From Glutamicibacter creatinolyticus (GTDB taxonomy: Bacteria > Actinomycetota > Actinomycetes > Actinomycetales > Micrococcaceae), in the NCBI RefSeq assembly GCF_006094275.1, contig NZ_CP034412.1, positions 496,001 to 560,000 on the forward strand: a stretch of 64,000 nucleotides of DNA, read 5' to 3'. The notes beneath the pieces were generated by a model. That model was not told the DNA's origin and did no database searches. It saw nothing but the letters and a program-made list of their open reading frames with translations. Below, piece by piece: positions 45,544-52,214 of the stretch (position 1 is the first letter of the stretch; each line of letters starts with the position of its first letter). Made by a program: the position numbers and the translations under genes.

Positions 45544-46662
45544 ATGACTCATGCTGCAACTGACGGCACCGCGCGCCATATTGCCGCACGCATGGAAGAC
45601 GGCTTTCACCGCTGGCGCGCCCGTCGGGCTCAGGGCCGGGGGCTGCGTCCCATCATTATGCCGTATCTGGGTTATGGATACAGCAGCGGCGACGGGGGCT
45701 GGGTGCGCGTCTTCGCCCGGGTCGCCCTGGCGCGTCCGGGATTCTTCGAAAACGGGCGACACAAGGCCCAGATGATCGAGGACGGGATTCGCGGCTTTCG
45801 AAACTTCATTTCCCCGATCCTGCCTTACGCCGAGGTCATGGTCCACGTGGCCGGCCAGGACTTCAAGGTCCACGCCGACCGCGGCGGGGTGATTGATGCC
45901 AAGCTCAGCGTCGACCTGACCCCCGGGTGGCACCGGGTGGATGTCAGTGTGGCCCAGGGGGAAGGAGCCAGCACCGAGGTGCTGGTCATTGACGAAAACC
46001 AGCGCACCGGGGTGATCTGCGATGTGGACGACACCGTGGTGGTCACCGCGCTGCCCCGGCCGTTGCTGGCGGCCTGGAACTCCTTTGTGCTCTCCGAACA
46101 TGCCCGGGTGCCCACCCCCGGGATGGCGGTCATGATGGAGCGGCTGGTCACATCGCGCCCCAACACCCCGACCATCTATCTTTCCACCGGCGCCTGGAAT
46201 GTCGCGCAGACCCTGAACCGGTTCCTGAGCCGCAACCTCTATCCCCGGGGGCCCATGCTGCTCACCGACTGGGGACCCACTCCCAGTGCCTGGTTCCGCA
46301 GCGGAGTCCAGCACAAGGTGGACCAGCTGCGCCGCCTGGCCCACGAGTTCCCCAACATCCGCTGGGTGTTGATCGGTGACGACGGGCAGCATGACCCGAG
46401 CACCTACGCCGAGTTCGCTCGGCGCTATCCGCAGCACGTGCGTGCCATTGTCATCCGCCAGCTCACCCCATCCGAGGCGGTGCTGGCCGGCGGTCGCTCC
46501 CACGAGCTGCAAATGTCCACCCCGGACACCGACTGGGTCTACGAGGCCGACGGATCGCGCATCGCGCTGCGGCTGCAGCAACTGGGCCTGCTGGAAGGTG
46601 AAAAGCGTGGCGCCGCAGCCGCGCCGGAGTCCGGGAGCCAGGCCGATGACGGAAAGGGATAA
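45544..46662 (+). CDS. App1-family phosphatase (DUF2183)
   Basis: 372 residues. The C-terminal App1 domain has the HAD-like motif DxDxT in CDVDDTVVVTALPRP, then LSTGAWNVAQTLNRFL, GPMLLTDWGP and VLIGDDGQHDPSTYAEF. Yeast App1 is a phosphatidate phosphatase; bacterial homologues probably act on phospholipid or lipid-like phosphates, but no activity is shown. The N-terminal 150 residues contain FRNFISPILPYAEV and a beta-rich segment. The tail (GAAAAPESGSQADDGKG) is disordered. Four bases separate it from the thioesterase gene: an operon. Confidence 0.86.
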   Translation: MTHAATDGTARHIAARMEDGFHRWRARRAQGRGLRPIIMPYLGYGYSSGDGGWVRVFARVALARPGFFENGRHKAQMIEDGIRGFRNFISPILPYAEVMVHVAGQDFKVHADRGGVIDAKLSVDLTPGWHRVDVSVAQGEGASTEVLVIDENQRTGVICDVDDTVVVTALPRPLLAAWNSFVLSEHARVPTPGMAVMMERLVTSRPNTPTIYLSTGAWNVAQTLNRFLSRNLYPRGPMLLTDWGPTPSAWFRSGVQHKVDQLRRLAHEFPNIRWVLIGDDGQHDPSTYAEFARRYPQHVRAIVIRQLTPSEAVLAGGRSHELQMSTPDTDWVYEADGSRIALRLQQLGLLEGEKRGAAAAPESGSQADDGKG

Positions 46663-46666
46663 AACG

Positions 46667-47137
46667 ATGGAAGCCGGAACCGTATTGCGCGTCGAGGTCC
46701 CCATGCGCTGGGGCGACATGGATGCGTACGGGCACGTGAACAACGTGAACCTGATCAGGCTCATGGAGGAGGCGCGCATCGCCGGCTTTGGCGTGCCCGG
46801 GGGCACCGGCGCGCCGGGGATGCGTCCGAAGGTGGATATCTTCTCCGCCGTCCCGGCCGGGGTCCAGATCCTGGTGGTCGAACACCGCGTGCGGTACTCC
46901 AGACCGCTGGAATACCGCAACGTCCCGGTCAACGTGGACCTGTGGATCGCAAGCGTGAAGCCGGCCAGCTTCGATATCTGCTATGAATTCCGGGATCCCG
47001 TGGAGGACACCCTGTGTGTGCGGGCCACCACCACGCTGGCCTTCTTTGACACCGCCAGCTCGCGGGTACAGCGCCTGAGTGAGGCCGAACGCGCCGGGCT
47101 GGCACCCTTCCAGGGGCGGCCGGTCTTTGGGCGCTAG
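46667..47137 (+). CDS. Acyl-CoA thioesterase (4HBT hotdog family)
   Basis: 156 residues from ATG at 46667 with GGAAAGGG upstream; an ATG at 46646 would overlap the App1 gene. The hotdog signature is MRWGDMDAYGHVNNVNLIRLMEEAR, shown as RWGDMDAYGHVNNVN, with the catalytic Asp. Such enzymes hydrolyse acyl-CoA thioesters, often short or aromatic. The App1 pairing suggests a shared role in lipid turnover. Substrate unknown. Confidence 0.87.
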   Translation: MEAGTVLRVEVPMRWGDMDAYGHVNNVNLIRLMEEARIAGFGVPGGTGAPGMRPKVDIFSAVPAGVQILVVEHRVRYSRPLEYRNVPVNVDLWIASVKPASFDICYEFRDPVEDTLCVRATTTLAFFDTASSRVQRLSEAERAGLAPFQGRPVFGR

Positions 47138-47160
47138 GTGCCGTTGGGCCCAAAAATGAA

Positions 47161-47184
47161 TTAGGCTAGCTATATCTAACCTAT
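47161..47184 (+). promoter_or_regulatory. Two overlapping iron (IdeR/DtxR) boxes
   Basis: TTAGGCTAGCTATATCTAA (47161-47179) matches the consensus TWAGGTWAGSCTWACCTWA at 14 of 19 positions. CTAGCTATATCTAACCTAT (47166-47184) matches at 13 of 19. The boxes are offset by 5 bases, as in operators that hold two dimers, and lie about 20-43 bases before the siderophore-interacting gene. Confidence 0.75.
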
Positions 47185-47203
47185 TAGTTCAAGGGGTGTT
47201 TTT

Positions 47204-48058
47204 GTGGCCAAGAGTGATGGTCGTCGTCCGGTGCGTCCGCAGGTAGTGCTCGAAGTGGTGGCTCGCCAGCAGATCTCCGCGCACCTGGTGCGCCTGACCT
47301 TCGGCGGTCCAGGGTTTTCCGACTACCAGGACAAGGAGGTCACCGACCGCTACGTGAAGATCCTCTTCGCCAAGCCCGAGCTGGGGCTGCAGCCGCCCTA
47401 CAACCTTGATGAGCTGCGGGCCATTCTCCCGGCCCAGGATCTGCCGGTACGCCGCACCTACACTGTGCGCAACGTGGACACCGAGGCCCGGACACTGGAC
47501 ATCGACTTTGTGGTCCACGGGGACGAGGGGCTGGCCGGGCCGTGGGCACGCGACGCGCAGGTCGGTGACAAGATCTGCTTCAGCGGTCCCGGCGGACGCT
47601 ATGCGCCCAGCGCGGAGTACGACTTCCAGTTCCTGGTCGGGGACGAAACCGCGATCCCTGCCATCGCCTGCGCGCTGGAGGCCATGGATGAGGACATGGT
47701 TGGGCGGGTGATCATCGAGGTCAACGATGCCAAGGACGAAGTACAGTTCCAGGCGCCGAAGGGCATCGAGATCACCTGGCTGCACCGCAATGCGCCGTTC
47801 TCTCCGCAGACAACCATCCTTGAACAGGCGGTTCGCCAGGTGCCGTGGCCCGAGGGCAAGGTGCAGATCTTCTGCCACGGCGAGCGTGAGGTCATGAAAA
47901 AACTGCGCATGTACTTCCATGGGGAGCGCGAAGTGCAGCGCCAGGCGATGTCCCTGTCCGCGTACTGGGCCTACGGCCGGGTGGAGGATGAATTCCAGGC
48001 CGAAAAGCGCAGCGCCATCGGCCAGATCTTTGACGAGGAGCCGGCGCCGGCAAAATAG
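47204..48058 (+). CDS. Siderophore-interacting protein (ferric-siderophore reductase)
   Basis: 284 residues from GTG. FAD-binding barrel with RRTYTVRNVD (flavin motif RxYTxR) at about 84-93 and the NAD(P)H-binding domain with FLVGDETAIPAIACALEAM. The C-terminal SIP helix-rich segment reads GEREVMKKLRMYF and LSAYWAYGRVEDEF. These enzymes reduce ferric siderophores in the cytoplasm to free Fe2+. Iron boxes directly upstream indicate IdeR repression in iron sufficiency. A terminator with a T-run follows. Confidence 0.93.
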   Translation: MAKSDGRRPVRPQVVLEVVARQQISAHLVRLTFGGPGFSDYQDKEVTDRYVKILFAKPELGLQPPYNLDELRAILPAQDLPVRRTYTVRNVDTEARTLDIDFVVHGDEGLAGPWARDAQVGDKICFSGPGGRYAPSAEYDFQFLVGDETAIPAIACALEAMDEDMVGRVIIEVNDAKDEVQFQAPKGIEITWLHRNAPFSPQTTILEQAVRQVPWPEGKVQIFCHGEREVMKKLRMYFHGEREVQRQAMSLSAYWAYGRVEDEFQAEKRSAIGQIFDEEPAPAK

Positions 48059-48095
48059 CGTCAGCGGCGGAAGATTCTAGGGGCCTGGCCCCGCA

Positions 48096-48133
48096 GTGGC
48101 TCGGAGCGACACCCGCTCCGGGCCGCTTTTTCT
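48096..48133 (+). terminator. Terminator of the siderophore-interacting gene
   Basis: GTGGCTCGGAGCG and CGCTCCGGGCCGC pair with two imperfect positions around ACACC, followed by TTTTTCTT. The T-run runs directly into the next iron box. Confidence 0.85.
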
Positions 48134-48151
48134 TAGATTAGACACACCTAA
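48133..48151 (+). promoter_or_regulatory. Iron (IdeR/DtxR) box upstream of a candidate small RNA
   Basis: TTAGATTAGACACACCTAA matches the consensus TWAGGTWAGSCTWACCTWA at 15 of 19 positions, better than the box before the siderophore-interacting gene. No protein gene starts downstream on this strand before 50 kb, so its target would be the RNA unit at 48.2-48.4 kb. A weak promoter (TTAGAC, 17 bases, TGAAAA) overlaps it. Confidence 0.7.
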
Positions 48152-48218
48152 GAAAAGCTTTGAAAAATTAAGCCAGATGCACTTGACGTTATTGTGGTGG
48201 GGTGTCGTATGCTTAGTG

Positions 48219-48430
48219 CGGAGCCTTCCCCGTGTGTGGTCGGGGGAGGCGCTGACTTTGGTCGATGCGAGTCGACCAAGAGCCGTCACGGGACTTGCTC
48301 AATCCCCGGCGGTGGTCGGCCTAGCCGGCTTGAAGTAAAAGGGAAAGGGAACGGCTGACCTGCTCAGTCAGCCGATTCGCAGAATGAAGCGCATCAAGCA
48401 TGCACGCCTTGATGCGCTTCTTCTGTTTTA
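48219..48430 (+). ncRNA. Candidate structured, iron-linked small RNA
   Basis: About 210 bases with a promoter (TTGACG at 48183, TATGCT at 48208, 19-base spacer) and a Rho-independent terminator (GAAGCGCATCAAG and CTTGATGCGCTTC, perfect 13 bp, then TTCTGTTTT). Between them are stem 1 GCCTTCCCC/GGGGGAGGC (48223-48250), stem 2 TTGGTCGA/TCGACCAA (48258-48279), and stem 3 CGGCTGAC/GTCAGCCG (48352-48374), all without a supportable coding frame. The nearby downstream gene is on the opposite strand, so it is not an mRNA leader. I cannot place it in a known RNA family. It sits just behind an iron box. Confidence 0.6.
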
Positions 48431-48480
48431 AGTCCGGGTTTTGGCTGCGTGAGATTTGCCTGGGTGAGCCAGGGCCGTCC

Positions 48481-49362
48481 TCACATCGGTAGCGCACCTG
48501 CGCCTGGCAGAGCGCCAAGTTCGCCCGCGACCTTCCAGAGCAGCACGGTCGCCAGCGCGTTGTCCTTTTCCCAATCCAGCAGGGACGCCTTCTGCTCCCA
48601 GCCCAGCAGTTGCAGGGCGCGGCGCACCACCAGGTCCGAAGCCAAGAAGACGCGCGGGTCGCGCAGCCCGCGCAACGCCACATAATCCACCGTCCACGGG
48701 CCGACTCCCTTCAGGGCCAGTAGACTCTGGCGCAGCTGCGGGGCCGGGGCCTTCATCGACGGGCCGAAATCCAGGTACCACTGGGCCACCCGTTGCAAGG
48801 TTGCCGCCCGGGAGGCGGGGCACCTGATGATGGACACCAAATCGGGAACCGATGTTCCGGCGACCCTCGCGGCCTCTGGAAAGGCGTGGAACCCGCTCGC
48901 GTGCTCGACCCCCAGTGCCGTGACAAGCCGCAGCGCCAGCGTGCGGGCGGCACGGGTGGAAATCTGTTGACCCAGCACCGTAGTCACCAGGGCCTCAAAG
49001 AAATCCGGGTAGCTGATCAGGCGCAGGTGCGGATGCCTTCGGGCGCAGGCGCTGAGCAATGGATCCCTGGACAGGCGGCGCAATCCCGCAGTGCCGTCCT
49101 GCGCCAACCCCAGCCAATGGGTCACGGCGTCCCGCAGCCCTGCTTCGGCGCTCGCCGGCGCCTCGGTGGTCACCCCGACGCCGCCGGCATCTACCCGCAG
49201 CTCGGTCAGCTGCCAGCCGGTGGCCGTGCGCAACAGCCGGGTGATCGTGCCCTGCGCCGGATCCAGGGTTTCCTGAATGGGCAGTGAATGCACCTGCAGC
49301 ACCTGGAACAGATGCGCCACATCCAGCGCCCCGGTGGAGGTGAGGCGGAACCGGTGCGTCAC
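48481..49362 (-). CDS. alkA: DNA-3-methyladenine glycosylase II-type (HhH-GPD)
   Basis: 293 residues from GTG at 49362; its GTGA overlaps the stop of the Tag gene, so translation is coupled. A longer frame to 49578 is out of keeping with the family. The N-terminal AlkA beta-domain (about 1-100) is followed by the HhH-GPD core, with LVTTVLGQQISTRAARTLAL, the hairpin LKGVGPWTVDYVALRGL and the catalytic Asp in VFLASDLVVRRAL. It removes alkylated bases (3-methyladenine, 7-methylguanine) to start base-excision repair. There is no Ada domain. It shares an operon with Tag, an unusual pairing of two glycosylases. Confidence 0.9.
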   Translation of the reverse strand: MTHRFRLTSTGALDVAHLFQVLQVHSLPIQETLDPAQGTITRLLRTATGWQLTELRVDAGGVGVTTEAPASAEAGLRDAVTHWLGLAQDGTAGLRRLSRDPLLSACARRHPHLRLISYPDFFEALVTTVLGQQISTRAARTLALRLVTALGVEHASGFHAFPEAARVAGTSVPDLVSIIRCPASRAATLQRVAQWYLDFGPSMKAPAPQLRQSLLALKGVGPWTVDYVALRGLRDPRVFLASDLVVRRALQLLGWEQKASLLDWEKDNALATVLLWKVAGELGALPGAGALPM

Positions 49363-49952
49363 TGTCGCCAGATTCCGGAACTGCCGCGGCGGTGCGAACC
49401 CAGCAGGTGGGTGTCCACCATGCCGATGGCCTCCATCAGCGCGAACATGGTGGTGGGTCCCACGAACCTGAAGCCGGCCCGTTTCAGCGCCTTGGACAGC
49501 GCCACCGATTCGGGGCTCTGCGTGGGAATCTCGGCCAGGGTGGCCGGCTGTGGGGTGTGCTGCGGGCGGTGTGACCAAATTAGCTCCGATAATCCGCCGG
49601 CGGCGCGCAGGGCGACGGTTGCCCGCGCGTTGCTGATGGTGGCCTCAATCTTGCGCCGGTTGCGCACGATCCCCGCGTCCTGCAGCAGCTGGTCAATCTG
49701 CGATTGGCCGAAGGCCGCGACCGCGTCGGGGTCAAAGCCGGCGAATGCCCGGCGGAAGTCCTCCCGCTTCTTCAGGATGATCGCCCACGACAGGCCGGAC
49801 TGGAAGGCCTCCAGGCTCAGGCGCTCAAACAGGCCGCGCTCATCGGTGATGGGCATGCCCCATTCGGTGTCGTAGTACTCACGCAGCAGCTCGCTGCTGG
49901 CTGCCCACGGGGGCCGCGCCAGCCCGTCGACCCCGATGATTAAATCTCCCAT
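49359..49952 (-). CDS. tag: DNA-3-methyladenine glycosylase I (Tag) with altered zinc site
   Basis: 197 residues from the ATG at 49952, with AGGA upstream; the longer frame adds a doubtful 20 residues. Core motifs are YYDTEWGMPITDERGLFERL, SLEAFQSGLSWAIIL and FVGPTTMFALMEAIGMVD. In E. coli Tag the zinc is held by Cys4, His17, His175 and Cys179. Here the N-terminal Cys is absent (GDLIIGVDG), the His equivalent is Tyr (EYYDTEWG) and the last Cys is absent (DTHLLGSHRRG), while one His remains. So the zinc snap is probably lost, though the helical core looks intact. It removes 3-methyladenine. Translation is coupled to alkA. Confidence 0.88.
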   Translation of the reverse strand: MGDLIIGVDGLARPPWAASSELLREYYDTEWGMPITDERGLFERLSLEAFQSGLSWAIILKKREDFRRAFAGFDPDAVAAFGQSQIDQLLQDAGIVRNRRKIEATISNARATVALRAAGGLSELIWSHRPQHTPQPATLAEIPTQSPESVALSKALKRAGFRFVGPTTMFALMEAIGMVDTHLLGSHRRGSSGIWRQ

Positions 49953-49984
49953 GCCACCATCCTGCCACTGCCGCCTGGCCCCGC

Positions 49985-50030
49985 TTGCCCTCGCGTCCGT
50001 TCCTGCTATCATCGTTATATGGCGATAATA
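49985..50030 (+). promoter_or_regulatory. Promoter and operator of the arsR/CDF operon, leaderless start
   Basis: TTGCCC, a 16-base spacer, then TATCAT (50007-50012). The expected transcription start, 7 bases on, is the A of the ATG at 50019, giving a leaderless mRNA. The imperfect palindrome TATCATCG, 8 bases, CGATAATA (50007-50030, one mismatch) spans the -10 and the start codon and is a likely ArsR operator. Confidence 0.7.
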
Positions 50031-50411
50031 GAGTCAGTGACCGATGAAGATGCGGGTGCGGTGACCCGCCGACGCACCGCGGCCCTCTTCCACTGCCTGG
50101 CCGACCCGATGCGGCTGATGATCCTGGAACACCTGAAGACCGGGGAGCACAAGGTCAAGGAACTGACCGAGCACCTGGGCCTGGCCCAAAGCACCGTGAG
50201 CGCCCATTTGGCGTGCCTGCGCGAAGGCAACCTGGTCAAGGCCCGTTCGGTGGGGCGTTCCAGCCTCTACTCGCTGAACGACGAGGCGGGGCTGCAGACC
50301 CTGCTGAAACACGCAGGACCGTTGGTGCGCGCCGAGCGGGGCGAGCACCACTGGCTCGACGAACACGAAGGCCCGAATTCCAACCAGGAGGCGCTGCACA
50401 GTGTCCCATGA
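50019..50411 (+). CDS. ArsR/SmtB-family metal-responsive repressor
   Basis: 130 residues. Winged helix with LFHCLADPMRLMILEHL, LTEHLGLAQSTVSAHLACLREG (recognition helix) and LVKARSVGRSSLYSL. Two Cys (FHC and LAC) and a His-rich C-terminus (GEHHWLDEHEG) could bind soft metals such as Cd, Pb or Zn; the LACLREG position recalls CmtR, but its second Cys is missing. It overlaps the efflux gene by 11 bases. Its own operator covers its start codon, so it is autoregulated. Confidence 0.9.
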   Translation: MAIIESVTDEDAGAVTRRRTAALFHCLADPMRLMILEHLKTGEHKVKELTEHLGLAQSTVSAHLACLREGNLVKARSVGRSSLYSLNDEAGLQTLLKHAGPLVRAERGEHHWLDEHEGPNSNQEALHSVP

Positions 50412-51321
50412 CCACTCCCATGACCACGGCCTGGCCGAGATGAACCGCAAACGCCTGGCCTGGGCGTTTGGCATCACCGCCACGATCCTGATCGCCGAGG
50501 TCGTCGGGGCGCTGCTGACCAACTCGCTGGCGCTGCTGGTGGACGCCGCCCACATGCTCACCGACACGCTGGGGCTGCTGATGGCGCTGACCGCCGCCAA
50601 CCTGGTGATGCGCAAATCCACCGACCAGCGCACCTGGGGTTTCCGACGTGCCGAGGTGCTCTCCGCGACGCTGCAGGCGGCGCTGCTGCTGGCGGTGGGC
50701 ATCTATGCGGCCATTGACGCGGTGCGCCGCATCTTTGAACCGGCCGAGATCCAGTCCACCGGCCTGCTGGTCTTTGGCGTAATTGGGTTGCTGGGCAACC
50801 TGGTTTCCATGTGGATCATCTTCGCCGGGCGGCAGGACAACCTGAACATGCGCGCCGCGTTCCTGGAGGTGCTGAACGACGCGCTGGGTTCGGTGGCGGT
50901 CATTGTGGCCGCAGTGGTCATCTGGCTGACCGGCTGGGCCACCGCCGACTCGCTGGCCGCACTGTTCATTGCCGCGCTGATTGTGCCCCGCGCACTGAAG
51001 CTGCTGGGGGAGACCACCCACATCCTGCTCGAATCCACCCCCCGGGGCCTGGACCTGCATGACGTGCGCCAGCACCTGGAGAAGCTGCCCGGGGTGTTGG
51101 CGGTGCATGACCTGCACGCCAGCCAGATCGCCTCGAACCTTCCGGTGCTCACCGCCCACGTGGTGGTGGCCGATGAAATGTTCTCCTCGGACTCCACCGG
51201 CGAGCTGCTGCGCCTGCTGCAGCAATGCGTCGCCGAGCACTTCGAGGTGAGCATCAGCCACTCGACCTTCCAGATCGAACCGGCCTCACATCGCCGGAGC
51301 GAATACCACGTGGACTGCTGA
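50401..51321 (+). CDS. Cation diffusion facilitator (CDF) efflux protein
   Basis: 306 residues from GTG. It starts MSHDHSHDHGLAEM, a His/Asp-rich metal-binding head. Six membrane helices hold the metal site, with DAAHMLTDTLGL (HxxxD in helix 2) and the VLNDALGSVAVIVAAVV pair (NxxxD in helix 5). The cytoplasmic C-terminal domain has HDVRQHLEKLPGVLAVHDLHASQI. It exports divalent cations such as Zn2+, Cd2+ or Co2+ for H+. It overlaps arsR by 11 bases and is surely the regulated target. Confidence 0.93.
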   Translation: MSHDHSHDHGLAEMNRKRLAWAFGITATILIAEVVGALLTNSLALLVDAAHMLTDTLGLLMALTAANLVMRKSTDQRTWGFRRAEVLSATLQAALLLAVGIYAAIDAVRRIFEPAEIQSTGLLVFGVIGLLGNLVSMWIIFAGRQDNLNMRAAFLEVLNDALGSVAVIVAAVVIWLTGWATADSLAALFIAALIVPRALKLLGETTHILLESTPRGLDLHDVRQHLEKLPGVLAVHDLHASQIASNLPVLTAHVVVADEMFSSDSTGELLRLLQQCVAEHFEVSISHSTFQIEPASHRRSEYHVDC

Positions 51322-51456
51322 TCGTGTGGGGCGCGTGCCTTGCGGCACTGCGACGGCCGGTGGGCGCAGCTCTCCACCCCTGGTATGACACTGTGGCGCC
51401 AAACACCGTTCATTTGGCCGATCCCTTGGTGGCATGCGGGTTTGTAGTCTTGGACT

Positions 51457-52206
51457 ATGAATCAAGAAACCGTTGTGGAAACAGATTTCGCCGTGCAGGC
51501 CCGGGGCCTGACCAAGACCTACGGGCACGGCTCGACCCGTGTCGAGGCGTTGAGGAGCGTTGACGTTTCCTTCGTGCGTTCGCGCTTTACCGCCATCATG
51601 GGCCCCTCCGGCTCCGGCAAGTCCACCCTGATGCATTGCCTGGCCGGGCTGGACACCGCCGATGACGGGCAGATCCTGATCGGCGGCAAGAACCTGATGC
51701 AGCTCAGCGACGACCAGTTGACCGAGATGCGCCGCGAACAGATCGGCTTCGTCTTCCAGTCCTTCAACCTGGTGCCCACCATCACCGCGCGGGACAACAT
51801 CCTGCTGCCGCTGGCGCTGGCCGGCAAGAAGCACGACCCGGCCTGGTTCGAGCAGGTGGTGGGGATCCTGGGGCTGAACGACCGCCTGGATCACAAGCCG
51901 CACGAGCTCTCCGGCGGCCAGCAGCAGCGTGTGGCCGTGGCCCGCGCCCTGCTCACCCGCCCCGAGGTGGTCTTTGGCGATGAACCCACCGGCAACCTCG
52001 ATTCGCGCACCGGCGCCGAAGTGCTGTCCCTGCTGCGCGCCTCCACCCGCGAAATGGGCCAGACCATCATCATGGTCACCCACGACCCGGTGGCCGCCTC
52101 CTACGCCGACGAAGTGCTGTTGATGAAGGACGGGCAGCTGGTGGGCAAGCTGGCCGAGCCGACCGTTGCCTCGGTGACCGACGCGCTGGCCAACCTGGCG
52201 GAGTAG
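51457..52206 (+). CDS. ABC transporter ATP-binding protein (MacB/LolD type)
   Basis: 249 residues. Walker A MGPSGSGKSTLMH, Q-loop FVFQSFNLVPTITARDN, signature LSGGQQQRVAVARAL, Walker B VVFGDEPTGNLDSRT and switch His in VTHDPVAASYADEV. This is the FtsE/LolD/MacB group that powers FtsX-type permeases. The next gene encodes that permease, 8 bases downstream. The 135 bases upstream hold its promoter region and no other gene. Confidence 0.95.
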   Translation: MNQETVVETDFAVQARGLTKTYGHGSTRVEALRSVDVSFVRSRFTAIMGPSGSGKSTLMHCLAGLDTADDGQILIGGKNLMQLSDDQLTEMRREQIGFVFQSFNLVPTITARDNILLPLALAGKKHDPAWFEQVVGILGLNDRLDHKPHELSGGQQQRVAVARALLTRPEVVFGDEPTGNLDSRTGAEVLSLLRASTREMGQTIIMVTHDPVAASYADEVLLMKDGQLVGKLAEPTVASVTDALANLAE

Positions 52207-52214
52207 GACTGATC

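Noticed and set aside
48096-48338. An 80-residue plus-strand reading frame across the iron box and candidate RNA
   Set aside because: It runs through a terminator and stem-loops and has no ribosome site or family similarity, so a coding role is not supported.
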